Positions 8,133 through 16,952 of a stretch of DNA of 32,171 bases are shown here, piece after piece; positions within the stretch are counted from its first letter, which is position 1; each line of letters starts with the position of its first letter. The position numbers were made by a program, and so were the translations under genes. The stretch covers positions 1 through 32,171 of the forward strand of contig JAFYPP010000008.1 of the NCBI GenBank assembly GCA_017559995.1, read 5' to 3'. The notes below the pieces were generated by a model. The model saw only the letters and a list, made by a program, of their open reading frames with translations, was not told the origin of the DNA and made no database searches. This DNA comes from Clostridia bacterium. GTDB taxonomy: Bacteria; Bacillota; Clostridia; Oscillospirales; Butyricicoccaceae.

Positions 8133-8834
8133 ATGAGTTTTATCGAGTTTAAAGACGTGGTCAAAAAATATATCGTCGGTGAGCAGGATATCTACGCCGT
8201 CAACGGCGTGTCCTTCCACATCGAGCAGGGCGAGTTCTGTGTCATCGTGGGCTCTTCCGGCGCGGGCAAGACCACCATTTTGAATATGCTGGGCGGCATG
8301 GACGGCTGCACCTCGGGCACCATCCATCTGGATGGCCGGGAGGTTTCGGCCTTCAACCCCAAGCAGCTCACCGAGTACCGCCGGTACGATGTGGGATTCG
8401 TGTTCCAGTTCTACAATCTGGTGCAGAATCTGACGGCGTTGGAAAACGTGGAGCTGGCCTCGGAGATCTGCCGGGAGCCGCTGGATCCCCGCAAGACCCT
8501 GGAGCAGGTGGGCCTTGGCCACCGATTGGACAACTTCCCCGCCCAGCTTTCGGGCGGCGAACAGCAGCGCGTGGCCATCGCCCGGGCACTGGCCAAAAAC
8601 CCCAAGCTGCTGCTGTGTGACGAGCCCACCGGCGCGCTGGACTATGTCACCGGCAAGAGCATCCTCAAGCTGCTGCAGGATACCTGCCGCCAGACCGGCA
8701 AGACGGTCATCGTCATCACCCACAACACCGCCCTCACCGCCATGGCCGATCGGGTCATCCGGGTGAAGAGCGGCAGGATCGAGGGCAACGAGGTCAATGA
8801 GCACCCCCTGCCCGTGGAGCAGATCGAATGGTAA
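8133..8834 (+). CDS. ABC transporter ATP-binding protein (MacB/LolD type)
   Basis: A 233-residue ATPase subunit carrying Walker [10 protein letters not shown] (residues 40-48), the Q-loop FVFQFYNLV, the signature [15 protein letters not shown], Walker [13 protein letters not shown] and the H-loop Val-Ile-Thr-His. The Gly-Ala-Leu-Asp D-loop and close coupling to an FtsX-type permease place it in the MacB/LolD/BceA class, which drives mechanotransmission rather than classical import. The start at 8133 is preferred over 8100 because the promoter -10 lies at 8091-8096 and an AAGGCGG site lies 8 bases before it. The stop overlaps the permease start by seven bases. No regulator or sensor kinase sits beside it, so the cargo cannot be guessed. 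Confidence 0.93.
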   Translation: MSFIEFKDVVKKYIVGEQDIYAVNGVSFHIEQGEFCVIVGSSGAGKTTILNMLGGMDGCTSGTIHLDGREVSAFNPKQLTEYRRYDVGFVFQFYNLVQNLTALENVELASEICREPLDPRKTLEQVGLGHRLDNFPAQLSGGEQQRVAIARALAKNPKLLLCDEPTGALDYVTGKSILKLLQDTCRQTGKTVIVITHNTALTAMADRVIRVKSGRIEGNEVNEHPLPVEQIEW

Positions 8835-11800
8835 AGAAGACGTTTTTGAAGGAGTGTTTCCGCTCCATTCGTGGAAGTTTCAGCCGGTTTTTGGCCATCT
8901 TCCTCATCGTGGCGCTGGGTTCCGGCTTTTTGGCCGGTCTGCTGGCCACCACGCCGGATATGCGCCACACCATGAGCGAGCTGTACCGCGAGACCAACCT
9001 GTTTGACCTGCGTGTCGCGGGCAATCTGGGTTTGGAAGATGCCGACGCCGCGGCGCTGGCCGCCGTCCCCGGCATCCGTGCCGTTATGCCAGCCCGCACC
9101 ACCGACCGGGAGATCACGTTGTCCTCCGGCGATATGCTGGCTGCCCGGTTCCACGGCGTCACCGGCTGGGAAGGCGACGATGCCGCACTGATGAACCGCG
9201 GTTCTCTGGTGGAGGGCCGCTGGCCCCAAAGCCCCGACGAATGCGTGGTGGAGATCAGCTCCGACCTGTATCAGGGCGGTCTTGCGGTGGGCCAGCGGGT
9301 GACCGTGCTGCCGCTGGAGGCCGACGAGGAGGGCGAGGAGCCCGACGACCCCTTTACCGTGAAAGAGTTCACCATCGTGGGCACGGTGACCTCTTCCTAT
9401 TACATTTCCATGGTGCAGCGCGGCTCCACCACTATGGGCAGCGGCACCCTGGGTGCCATCCTGTACGTGTGGGATGATGTGCTGGATATGGATTATTACA
9501 CCGACCTTTACGCCACCGTGGAAGGCGGCGACACCGCCGAGGCCTTCACCGAGGCCTACGACGATCTGGTGGCGCCCATCCAGGAAGCGGTGGAGGCCAT
9601 GGCCGACACCCAGAAGCACGTCCGTGCCGACCGCCTCCGGGGCGATGCCCAGGAGGAACTGGACGAGGCCAAGCAAGAGCTGGCCGACAAGACCGCCGAG
9701 GGTGAGCAGGAGCTGGCCGACGCCCTGAAGGAACTGGAGGACGGCGAGCGTGAGTACGCCGACGGCCTCGTGGAACTGGAGGACGGACGGAAAGAACTGG
9801 CCGATGCCTATCAAAAGCTGCTGGACGCCGAGGCCGAACTGCCCGACGGCCTGAAAAAACTGGAGGACGGCGAACGGGAATACGCCGACGGTCTCAAGGA
9901 GCTGGAGGACGGCCAAAAGGAGATCGACGACGCCCAGAAGGAACTGGATGACGCCTATGTCCAGCTGGAGGACGCCATGCGGGAACTGAAGGACGCGCTG
10001 GTGATCCTGGAGAGCGGCCAAGCGGATCTGGATAGCGGCAGAGCCCAGCTGGATGCCGCCCAGAAGCAGCTGGATGACGGTAAGGCCCAGCTGGAGGCCG
10101 GTCGGGAACAGCTCAACGCCGGACAGGCCCAGCTGGACGCCGGCAAGGCCGAGCTGGAAAATCAGGAGCGGATGCTGGAGATGGGCCACCAGTTCGGCAT
10201 GGTCAGTGACGAAGACTACCAGGCCGCCAAGGCCCAGATCGAAGCCGCCAAGCAGGAACTGAAGCAAAACCAGGCCTATCTTGATCAGCAGAAGGCCTAT
10301 CTCAAGGAGCAGCAGGCCGTTCTGGACGCCGGACAGGCCGAGATCGACAGCGGTCGGAGGCAGCTGCGGGCCGGTGCCAATGAACTGGAGCAGGGCTGGG
10401 CCGATTATAACGCCGGCCTGAAAGAGGTGGAAGACGCCGACGTGGAGCGGCGGCTGGGCCTCTATCAGCTGCAGCTGGCCCGTGAGGAACTGGAAGAGGG
10501 CCGTCAGGAACTGGCCGACGCCCGTGTGGAGCTGGATGACGGCTGGGCCGAATATTACGACGGCGTGGCCGAGCTGAAACAGGCCTGGAAGGACTTCTAC
10601 GACGGTCAGGAAGAGCTGGCCGACGCCGAGATCGAACTGGCCGACGCCCGGATCAAGCTGGACGACGGCTGGGTGGAGTATCAGGACGGCAAGCTGGAGT
10701 TCGAGGAAAAGATCTACGACGCCAACGTGAAGATCCGGGATGCCCAGGATCAGATCGACGATATCGACGACCCCGAATGGTACGTCATGACCCGGAGCGA
10801 GTGCAACGAAAGCTATATCTTCTACCAGAGCGACACCGAAAAGGTGGCCGCCATCGCCAAGGTGTTCCCCATCTTCTTCTTTATGGTAGCGGCGCTGGTG
10901 GCTTCCACCACCATGACCCGCATGATCGACGAGGACCGCGGTTCCATCGGCACCCTGAAGGCGCTGGGCTATTCCAACGGCTCCATCGCCGGAAAGTATC
11001 TGCTGTACGCCTTTTTGGCCTGTCTGTCGGGCGCCTGTGTGGGCTTGGGCATTTTCCTGCCCCTGTTCCCCCGGGTCCTCGTGCAGGCCTATGAACTGAT
11101 GTACGTCATTCCGCCCCTGAAGGCCTCCAGCCACGGCACCTTTATCCTGCTGTCGGCCGGTATGATCCTGCTGGCGGTGGTGCTGTCCACCCTGGGCGCC
11201 CTGAAGGGTTCGCTGCAGGACAACGCCGCCACCCTCATGCGGCCCAAGGCTCCCCCGGCGGGCAAGCGCATCCTGCTGGAGCGCATCAAGCCCCTGTGGC
11301 GGCGGATGAAGTTCACCCACAAGGTCACCGCCCGTAATCTGTTCCGCTACAAAAAGCGGTTCTTCATGACGGTGGTGGGCATCGCCGGATGTACCGCCCT
11401 GCTGGTGGCCGGCTTCGGTCTGCGGGACTCCATCGGCGACATCGTGGACGTACAGTTCACCCAGCTGCAGAATTACGACATGACCCTCACCCTCAAGCAC
11501 GAGGGGGACGACACCTTTGACCGGGAGATCGCCGCGCTGCTGTCCGATCCCACGGTGGTGTCCCAGTATACCGCCGTCCACATGGAGACCGGCGAGGGCT
11601 TCACCCAGGGCCGTGACACCACCCTGTATATCGTGGTGCCCTCCGATATGGAGGTCTTTCCCCAGTACCACACCTTCCGTGACCGTGTCACCGGCACGCC
11701 GGTGGACTTCACTTCCGCAGGCGCCGTGCTCACCGAAAAGGCAGCCCGCGTGCTGGGCGTGGAGGCCGGCGGCACCCTCAATCTGCGCAATCAGGACGAG

Positions 11801-12451
11801 GTGGCGGCCACCGTCCCGGTGACCGGCATCTGTGAAAACTACGTGCAGGGCTACGTATTCCTGCCCCGCGCGGTGTATGAGCAGGCCTTTGGACAGGAAT
11901 GTGTCTTTGACACCGTGCTGGCCAAGACGCTGTGCGCCGACCAGCGGGACCGTGACGCATTGGCCACGGCGCTGCTGGAATCCTCCAACTCGGCCGGCGT
12001 AGCCTTTTCCACCACCACCATCGAGACCTTTGCCGATATGCTGGCCAGCGTGGATTACATCATCATCCTGCTGATCGTCGCGGCGGCGGCGCTGGCCTTC
12101 GTGGTGCTGTACAACCTGACCAACATCAACATCTGCGAGCGGCAGAAGGAGATCGCCACCCTGAAGGTGCTGGGCTTCTTCAAGGGCGAGGTTTCCGGGT
12201 ATATTTTCCGTGAGACCGTGATCCTGTCCCTCATCGGCACGGCGGCAGGCCTCGTCATCGGCGCGGGCTTCCATCAGTTCGTGGTGCAGACCGCCGAGGT
12301 GGACGCCGTCATGTTCGGCCGCATTGTCAAACCCATCAGCTACGGCTATTCCTTCGCCCTGTCCATGGTGTTCACCCTGCTGGTGAGCCTGGTGATGCAG
12401 CGCAAGCTGCGGAAGATCGACATGGTGGAATCGCTGAAAGCCCCCGAATAA
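8828..12451 (+). CDS. FtsX-family ABC permease with a long extracytoplasmic heptad-repeat domain
   Basis: A 1207-residue membrane protein. One helix lies at about 21-42, a MacB-like periplasmic-core region (about 45-250) follows, then about 390 residues of predicted coiled coil (254-644), a first FtsX block of three helices (about 678-800), an eighth-of-protein linker with one helix (about 855-875), another extracellular domain, and a final three-helix FtsX block ending near the C-terminus (about 1075-1200). The coiled coil has seven consecutive heptads of the form L-x-x-G/A-x-x-x from residue 394, and 42-residue near-repeats at 303/345 and at 562/604. It partners the ATPase at 8133 and probably moves force across the envelope. 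Substrate unknown; such fusions are recurrent in Firmicutes. Confidence 0.9.
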   Translation: MVKKTFLKECFRSIRGSFSRFLAIFLIVALGSGFLAGLLATTPDMRHTMSELYRETNLFDLRVAGNLGLEDADAAALAAVPGIRAVMPARTTDREITLSSGDMLAARFHGVTGWEGDDAALMNRGSLVEGRWPQSPDECVVEISSDLYQGGLAVGQRVTVLPLEADEEGEEPDDPFTVKEFTIVGTVTSSYYISMVQRGSTTMGSGTLGAILYVWDDVLDMDYYTDLYATVEGGDTAEAFTEAYDDLVAPIQEAVEAMADTQKHVRADRLRGDAQEELDEAKQELADKTAEGEQELADALKELEDGEREYADGLVELEDGRKELADAYQKLLDAEAELPDGLKKLEDGEREYADGLKELEDGQKEIDDAQKELDDAYVQLEDAMRELKDALVILESGQADLDSGRAQLDAAQKQLDDGKAQLEAGREQLNAGQAQLDAGKAELENQERMLEMGHQFGMVSDEDYQAAKAQIEAAKQELKQNQAYLDQQKAYLKEQQAVLDAGQAEIDSGRRQLRAGANELEQGWADYNAGLKEVEDADVERRLGLYQLQLAREELEEGRQELADARVELDDGWAEYYDGVAELKQAWKDFYDGQEELADAEIELADARIKLDDGWVEYQDGKLEFEEKIYDANVKIRDAQDQIDDIDDPEWYVMTRSECNESYIFYQSDTEKVAAIAKVFPIFFFMVAALVASTTMTRMIDEDRGSIGTLKALGYSNGSIAGKYLLYAFLACLSGACVGLGIFLPLFPRVLVQAYELMYVIPPLKASSHGTFILLSAGMILLAVVLSTLGALKGSLQDNAATLMRPKAPPAGKRILLERIKPLWRRMKFTHKVTARNLFRYKKRFFMTVVGIAGCTALLVAGFGLRDSIGDIVDVQFTQLQNYDMTLTLKHEGDDTFDREIAALLSDPTVVSQYTAVHMETGEGFTQGRDTTLYIVVPSDMEVFPQYHTFRDRVTGTPVDFTSAGAVLTEKAARVLGVEAGGTLNLRNQDEVAATVPVTGICENYVQGYVFLPRAVYEQAFGQECVFDTVLAKTLCADQRDRDALATALLESSNSAGVAFSTTTIETFADMLASVDYIIILLIVAAAALAFVVLYNLTNINICERQKEIATLKVLGFFKGEVSGYIFRETVILSLIGTAAGLVIGAGFHQFVVQTAEVDAVMFGRIVKPISYGYSFALSMVFTLLVSLVMQRKLRKIDMVESLKAPE

Positions 12452-12456
12452 CACAA

Positions 12457-12485
12457 AAAAGCACCCCAAACGGGGTGCTTTTCTT
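12457..12485. terminator. Bidirectional terminator between permease and C39-like peptidase
   Basis: Stem AAAAGCACCCC / GGGGTGCTTTT with loop AAAC and T-runs on both strands, serving the convergent genes ending at 12451 and 12495. Confidence 0.9.
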
Positions 12486-12494
12486 TTTGATTGC

Positions 12495-13052
12495 TTACTT
12501 TTTGCGGAACAGGGCGTAGGAGGGATAGCGGTTGTCGCAGTCACGGGCCAGATCGGCGATATCCACATAGGCCAGGTTGCCTTCCACACGGACCTTGCCC
12601 TTGCGGCCTTCGGTCTCGTACTTGCCGGGACGCATGGAGGGATCCATGGTACAGATCTCACGGCCCTTGGCGCTGACCAGAACGATGAAGTGACCGCCGG
12701 TGGTAAAGATGCCGGTCCAGCCGGGGCGGTTGCCGCCGGAGTTGGCGATGGCCATGCCCTCGCCGTTCTGCAGGAACTGCTGCATCTTGCCGTGGTCGCA
12801 GGTGTACTCCACGGTGAGGCCGAACTTCTCGCAAACAGCGGGAGCCAGCAGGGTGATCTCGGTACCGGTGTGGTCATGGGCGCCGGCAGCCTCAGCCAAA
12901 GCGACGGCGTCGGCAGGGGTAAATGTGTAGTCGGTCATATTCTCCACCACCATGCAGGCAGAGCACAGGCCGCAGCCGCTGTCGGCAACGGTGTCGCCCT
13001 CGCCGTAGGGGATCTCGGGATAGTCCAGCTGGTTCCAATATTTGTATTCCAT
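12495..13052 (-). CDS. C39-like (papain-fold) cysteine peptidase domain protein
   Basis: A 185-residue single-domain protein. The motif DSGCGLCSACMVVENM puts Cys27 where C39-type and C39_2 peptidases carry their nucleophile, followed by a helix. GGHFIVLVS supplies His121, and CTMDPS supplies Asp137, in the order Cys-His-Asp of papain-fold enzymes. No signal peptide or membrane segment is visible, so the protein appears cytosolic, and there is no adjacent bacteriocin or ABC exporter of the usual C39 type. AAAGGAG lies 8 bases before the ATG. It could be a housekeeping isopeptidase/protease or a non-classical effector; nothing in context decides. Family assignment is from motifs only. Confidence 0.75.
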   Translation of the reverse strand: MEYKYWNQLDYPEIPYGEGDTVADSGCGLCSACMVVENMTDYTFTPADAVALAEAAGAHDHTGTEITLLAPAVCEKFGLTVEYTCDHGKMQQFLQNGEGMAIANSGGNRPGWTGIFTTGGHFIVLVSAKGREICTMDPSMRPGKYETEGRKGKVRVEGNLAYVDIADLARDCDNRYPSYALFRKK

Positions 13053-13085
13053 GGGAAACGCTCCTTTTCAACAGTTATTGGCTCC

Positions 13086-13114
13086 AATATAGCACGATAA
13101 AACGGGAAAGTAAA
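13086..13114 (-). promoter_or_regulatory. Promoter for the C39-like peptidase gene
   Basis: Minus-strand TTTACT (13109-13114), 17 bases, then TATATT (13086-13091) preceded by TGC. A TTGACT six bases further out gives too long a spacer. Confidence 0.6.
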
Positions 13115-13145
13115 GTCAAAAAAACGTTTCCTTTGTCCCATCCTG

Positions 13146-13154
13146 TGGTATAAT
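13146..13154 (+). promoter_or_regulatory. Extended -10 promoter for glpK
   Basis: TGG-TATAAT at 13146-13154, a consensus -10 with extension; no good -35 is seen at 16-18 bases. It is divergent from the peptidase promoter. Confidence 0.55.
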
Positions 13155-13188
13155 AGCAGCAACAACATTTCAAACGGAGGTCGACGCC

Positions 13189-14685
13189 ATGCAGCAGTAC
13201 GTCATTTCTCTGGATCAGGGCACCACCAGTTCCCGGGCCATTATTTTTGACCAAACGGGCGCCATCGTCAGTCAGGGCCAGTATCCCCTGCCCCAGCAGT
13301 ATCCCCAGCCCGGCTGGGTAGAGCACGATCCCATGGACATCCTCCGCACCCAGCTGATGGCGCTGGCCGCCGCCTGGGAAAAGGCCGGCATCGCGCCCGG
13401 CCAGGTGGCCGCCATGGGCGTCACCAACCAGCGTGAGACCGCCGTGGTGTGGGAAAAGGCCACCGGCAAGCCGGTGATGAACGCCATCGTCTGGCAGTGC
13501 CGCCGCACCGCCGAGGAATGCGAGCGGCTGGAAAAGGCCGGCATCGGCGGCTACGTGCGGCAAAAGACCGGCCTTTTGATGGATGCCTATTTCACCGGCA
13601 CCAAGATCGCCTGGATCCTGGATCATGTGCCCGGCGCCCGTGCCAGAGCCGAGCAGGGCGAGCTTTTGTGCGGCACGGTGGACAGCTGGCTCATCTGGAA
13701 CCTCACCGGCGAGCACGTTTCCGACTATTCCAACTGCTCCCGCACCATGCTGTTCGACATCGACAAGCTGTGCTGGGACGAGGAGCTGTGCCGGGCGCTG
13801 CGGGTGCCCGCCTGTATGCTGCCCCGCCCGGTGTCCAACAGTGAGGTCTACGGCAGGATCCGTCCCGGCATCCGGGGCATCGAGGCCCTGGAGGGCATCC
13901 CGGTGGCAGGTGCCGCCGGTGACCAGCAGGCGGCACTGTTCGGCCAATGCTGCTTCGCCCCCGGTCAGGCCAAAAACACCTACGGCACCGGCTGTTTCAC
14001 CCTCATGAACACCGGCGACCGCTCCCTGCGGTCGGAAAACGGCCTGCTGACCTCGGTGGCCTGGCAGCTGAAGGGCCAGACCACCTACGCCCTGGAGGGC
14101 AGCGTGTTCAACGCCGGCTCCACTGTTCAGTGGCTGCGGGATGAGCTGCAGCTCATCGGCTCGGCCCACGAGACCGACCTTCTGGCCGAATCGGTGGCCG
14201 ACAACGGCGGCGTGTATCTGGTGAGCGCCTTCACCGGATTGGGCGCTCCCCACTGGGATATGTACGCCCGGGGCGCCATTCTGGGCCTCACCCGAGGCGC
14301 CACAAAGGCCCACATCGCCCGGGCGGCGCTGGAGGGCATCGCCTATCAGGTGGCCGATCTGGTGGGCACCATGGAAAAGGATCTGGGCAAGCCTCTGGCA
14401 AGCCTGTGGGTGGACGGCGGCGCTTCGGTGAGCAATTTCATGATGCAGTTCCAGGCAGACCTGCTGCGCTGCAGCATTTACCGGCCCAGGATGGTGGAGA
14501 CCACCGCCGCCGGCGCGGCCTGGCTGGCGGGTCTGGCCGTGGGCCTGTGGAACGATCCCGCCGACATCGCCAAAAACCGCAGCCTGGAGCAGGTCTTTGC
14601 CCCCAAAATGCCCGCTGAGCAGGCACAGGACTACCTGGCTCAGTGGCACAAGGCGGTGGAGCGCTCCCGCAAATGGGCGGAATAA
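13189..14685 (+). CDS. glpK: Glycerol kinase
   Basis: A 498-residue FGGY-family kinase that makes sn-glycerol 3-phosphate from glycerol and ATP in the cytoplasm. It opens QQYVISLDQGTTSSRAIIFD (phosphate loop), has GVTNQRET and WQCRRT of the glycerol site, GAAGDQQAALFGQ around Asp245, YGTGCF, and VDGGASVSNFMMQFQADLL of the C-terminal FGGY signature. Length is standard. CGGAGGT precedes the ATG. No glpF, glpD or glpP lies nearby, so it is a stand-alone gene. In the stretch about 222-240, where PTS-regulated Gram-positive GlpK proteins carry an HPr-phosphorylated His, I see no His, so that mode of control is probably absent (inference from memory of the family). Confidence 0.97.
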   Translation: MQQYVISLDQGTTSSRAIIFDQTGAIVSQGQYPLPQQYPQPGWVEHDPMDILRTQLMALAAAWEKAGIAPGQVAAMGVTNQRETAVVWEKATGKPVMNAIVWQCRRTAEECERLEKAGIGGYVRQKTGLLMDAYFTGTKIAWILDHVPGARARAEQGELLCGTVDSWLIWNLTGEHVSDYSNCSRTMLFDIDKLCWDEELCRALRVPACMLPRPVSNSEVYGRIRPGIRGIEALEGIPVAGAAGDQQAALFGQCCFAPGQAKNTYGTGCFTLMNTGDRSLRSENGLLTSVAWQLKGQTTYALEGSVFNAGSTVQWLRDELQLIGSAHETDLLAESVADNGGVYLVSAFTGLGAPHWDMYARGAILGLTRGATKAHIARAALEGIAYQVADLVGTMEKDLGKPLASLWVDGGASVSNFMMQFQADLLRCSIYRPRMVETTAAGAAWLAGLAVGLWNDPADIAKNRSLEQVFAPKMPAEQAQDYLAQWHKAVERSRKWAE

Positions 14686-14690
14686 GCAAA

Positions 14691-14728
14691 AAAACACCCG
14701 GAAGCCAGGCTTCCGGGTGCTGTTTTTT
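14691..14728. terminator. Bidirectional terminator between glpK and XRE gene
   Basis: Stem CACCCGGAAGC... / ...GCTTCCGGGTG (14695-14719) with A-run before and T-run after; shared by the convergent XRE gene, whose stop codon lies in the T-run. Confidence 0.9.
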
Positions 14729-15083
14729 ATTTGCGTTCGGCGAAGGCCCGCAGGCTTTCCACATCCACTACGATGTTGATCTCGGGCGGGATGTTGGCAT
14801 CCTTCTGCTGCATGAACTGCAGGAAACGCACGCCCAGCAGGTCATTGGCGTAGAAATACTCTTTGGTACGGCGGTTGCAGCACACCACGAACATGATGGA
14901 GGTCAGGTGGGACCAGTTCATTTTGGCAGAACCGTTTTCGATGCGGGAAATGGTGATACGGGACAGGCCGCACAGTTCGCCGAAGCCTTCCTGCGTGGCG
15001 CCCAGAAGTTCACGGATCTTGGGCAGCTGGGCTGCCAGTTCACTGCACATGGCTCTTTTTTCATCAGCGGTCAGCATGATCAT
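14727..15083 (-). CDS. XRE-family DNA-binding protein
   Basis: A 118-residue protein with a Cro/C1-type helix-turn-helix at about residues 17-75: the turn region reads FGELCGLSRITISRIENG, with ATQEGF as the first helix. The C-terminal 40 residues (LQFMQQKDANIPPEINIVV) do not match a domain I know. The start at ATG 15083 was chosen because AGAGGGG lies 7 bases upstream; the longer reading begins upstream of the mapped -10. It stands alone with a strong promoter. Two near-identical repeats overlap the promoter (15103-15116, 15138-15149), suggesting autoregulation. Target genes unknown. Confidence 0.85.
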   Translation of the reverse strand: MIMLTADEKRAMCSELAAQLPKIRELLGATQEGFGELCGLSRITISRIENGSAKMNWSHLTSIMFVVCCNRRTKEYFYANDLLGVRFLQFMQQKDANIPPEINIVVDVESLRAFAERK

Positions 15084-15102
15084 AAAGAAACCCCTCTTTT
15101 CT

Positions 15103-15149
15103 TTGACAACTTGCAAACAAATTATAGCAAAAGAAAGTTGACATTGCAA
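15103..15149. repeat. Direct-repeat pair at the XRE promoter, candidate operator
   Basis: Plus-strand TTGACAACTTGCAA (15103-15116) and TTGACATTGCAA (15138-15149) differ by a two-base insertion. One covers the minus-strand -35, the other the transcription start region. Position suggests a regulator-binding site; this is inference. Confidence 0.45.
15121..15149 (-). promoter_or_regulatory. Strong promoter for the XRE gene
   Basis: TTGCAA (15144-15149), 17-base spacer, TATAAT (15121-15126) preceded by TGC, on the minus strand. Confidence 0.8.
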
Positions 15150-15181
15150 CGAAAACTGTAAAAAAAAGTAAAACAAATTGT

Positions 15182-15209
15182 AAAAAAAGCCTCCTGAAAA
15201 GGAGGCTTT
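15182..15209 (-). terminator. Terminator after the flippase gene
   Basis: Minus-strand stem AAAGCCTCCT / AGGAGGCTTT with a four-base loop, followed by TTTTTTT; begins 4 bases past the stop codon. Confidence 0.9.
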
Positions 15210-15212
15210 GGT

Positions 15213-16841
15213 TTACAGCCGCAGCAAACGGGCGATGCGGCCGCCCATGGGCAGTTCCAGCACTTCTTCCCGGTTGAGTACACGGAGGCCAAAGACGGCG
15301 GCGAAATACGCCACCACCGACAGACCCACCGACAGGGTCACGGCGATGAGGTTGCTGTGCAGCAGCGCCATGGCCAGCTTGTAGCTGCCCCAGGTGACGG
15401 CGGACATGAACAGGGTACACAGGATGGGCTTGGTGAAATACTTGGCCCGTTTCATCCGCAGGGGGATGGCCCTGTTCAGCGCCCGGAAGCAATACAGGAA
15501 GGCCACCAGATGGCAGGCCACCGAGGAGAGCACCGCGCCGTAGATGTTCACCGAGGGGATGGGGATGAGGATCATGTTGAGGATGAACTTGACGATGGCG
15601 CCCAGCAGCAGACCGGTGGCGGGCACCTTCACCCGGCCGAGGCCCTGCAGGCTGCCGCAGATGGTCTGATCCAGCGCGGTAAAGATGAGGGCCACCGCAG
15701 CCCACTGGAGCAGGGGCGCGCCCTGGGAGGCGTTGGGATACAGCAGATCAAAGAAGGGCTGGGCCAGCACGATCAATCCGGCGGCGCAGGGCAGGATGAT
15801 GATGGTGGAGATGAGCACCGAATAGGAGATCTTCTGGGAGGCGGTGTCACGGTCGCCCTTCACCAGTGCCGCCGAGATGGTGGGCACCAGTACGGTGGCA
15901 AAGGCGATGTTCAGCGCCAGCGGCAGGTTGGTGATGTTGTCGGCCTTGTTGAGCATACCGTTCATGGTGGCGGCATAGGCCTGCAGCTGCTCTGCGCTGG
16001 GGATGCCCGTCACACCGGGGATGCCGCCGGCAAAGGCGCTCTGGATACCGCGGGAGATGGTGGCGGTGTCAATAACACGGGACACGGTGGTGATGATGGA
16101 GCTGAGGGAGATGGGGATGGACAGGCTGAGGATCTGCCGGGCGATGCGGGAGCGGTCGCCCTTTTGCAGCGCTGCCGCCCGGGGGGCCTTGTTTTTCTTT
16201 CGCCACGCCACCAGCACAAAGGTGAGATAGCCGCAGCTCAAAGCGGTGGACACGGTGGAGGCGGCGTTGGCGCCGGCGGCCATGATGGCGGCGGTGAAAT
16301 CGGTGAGCAGATAGACGAAGAGGATGGTCAGGGTGGCCTTGAAGATCTGCTCCAGCAGCTGGGAGCGGTTGTTGGGGCGCACATTCTGCTGGCCCAGGAA
16401 ATAGCCGCGGATGACCGCCGACACGCAGACGAAGAAAATGGAGGGACTCAGCGCCCGGAGGGTCAGCTGGACGCCGTCCATCTTCACGATGGACAGGGCG
16501 ATGAACTCGGCGCCCCAGTACAGCAGCAGGGAGGCTGCCAGACCGATGCCGGCGAAGAGGGTCAGGGCGGTGCGGAACACGCTTTCGGCGCCCTCCCGGT
16601 CGTCCAGAGCCAGCTTTTCCGACACCATCTTGGAGATGGCGTTGGGGATGCCCACCGAGGAGATGGCCAGCAGCATGGTGTAGAACTGGAAACCGGCGGT
16701 GCGGTAGCCGTTGCCGATGTCGCCGAAGCCGGGGATGTTGATGATGACCAGGTTATACACCAGGCCGAGAATTTTGATGAGGAACTGGCTGCCCAGAATG
16801 GCCGCCACGTTATTCATAAAGGAATTTTTCCGTTTTTCCAT
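15213..16841 (-). CDS. SpoVB/MurJ-like lipid or polysaccharide flippase (MVF/PST family)
   Basis: A 542-residue polytopic protein with about 14 hydrophobic helices. The N-terminus (FMNNVAAILGSQFLIKILGL) and GIPNAISKMVSEK are typical of the MOP-superfamily oligosaccharide-lipid exporters such as SpoVB, YtgP and MurJ-like proteins, which flip undecaprenyl-linked wall or capsule precursors across the membrane. The conserved central segment is VIRGYFLGQQNVRPNNRSQLLEQ (split here by function: Arg-Gly-Tyr-Phe then Gln-Leu-Glu-Gln). TGGAGG lies 7 bases before the ATG and a consensus promoter precedes it. No glycosyltransferase genes are near, so a housekeeping lipid II or spore-cortex role is more likely than a capsule locus. 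Exact substrate is not decidable. Confidence 0.9.
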   Translation of the reverse strand: MEKRKNSFMNNVAAILGSQFLIKILGLVYNLVIINIPGFGDIGNGYRTAGFQFYTMLLAISSVGIPNAISKMVSEKLALDDREGAESVFRTALTLFAGIGLAASLLLYWGAEFIALSIVKMDGVQLTLRALSPSIFFVCVSAVIRGYFLGQQNVRPNNRSQLLEQIFKATLTILFVYLLTDFTAAIMAAGANAASTVSTALSCGYLTFVLVAWRKKNKAPRAAALQKGDRSRIARQILSLSIPISLSSIITTVSRVIDTATISRGIQSAFAGGIPGVTGIPSAEQLQAYAATMNGMLNKADNITNLPLALNIAFATVLVPTISAALVKGDRDTASQKISYSVLISTIIILPCAAGLIVLAQPFFDLLYPNASQGAPLLQWAAVALIFTALDQTICGSLQGLGRVKVPATGLLLGAIVKFILNMILIPIPSVNIYGAVLSSVACHLVAFLYCFRALNRAIPLRMKRAKYFTKPILCTLFMSAVTWGSYKLAMALLHSNLIAVTLSVGLSVVAYFAAVFGLRVLNREEVLELPMGGRIARLLRL

Positions 16842-16881
16842 GAAAAAGCCTCCAGAGGGCGAAAATCTTGTTAATTAAATT

Positions 16882-16910
16882 ATTATACGCCCTTTCACAG
16901 GGGAATGCAA
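16882..16910 (-). promoter_or_regulatory. Promoter for the flippase gene
   Basis: TTGCAT (16905-16910), 17 bases, TATAAT (16882-16887) on the minus strand. Confidence 0.8.
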
Positions 16911-16952
16911 GTGCGACGGTTGACGCTCCCAGTTACCCTTTGGCCTGATTTA

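Noticed and set aside
9734..10660. Repeated GC-rich units in the permease gene as a minisatellite or CRISPR-like array
   Set aside because: The repeats are imperfect, keep the reading frame and a heptad pattern, and have no spacer structure; they encode the coiled-coil arm.
8642..12877. Very long open frame on the minus strand opposite the ABC permease
   Set aside because: It mirrors a GC-rich coding strand, has no ribosome site or domain, and its product is low-complexity Gly/His/Gln/Leu; the plus-strand gene has clear motifs.
13114..13119. TTGACT as the -35 of the C39-like peptidase promoter
   Set aside because: The spacer to TATATT would be 22 bases; TTTACT at 13109-13114 gives 17.
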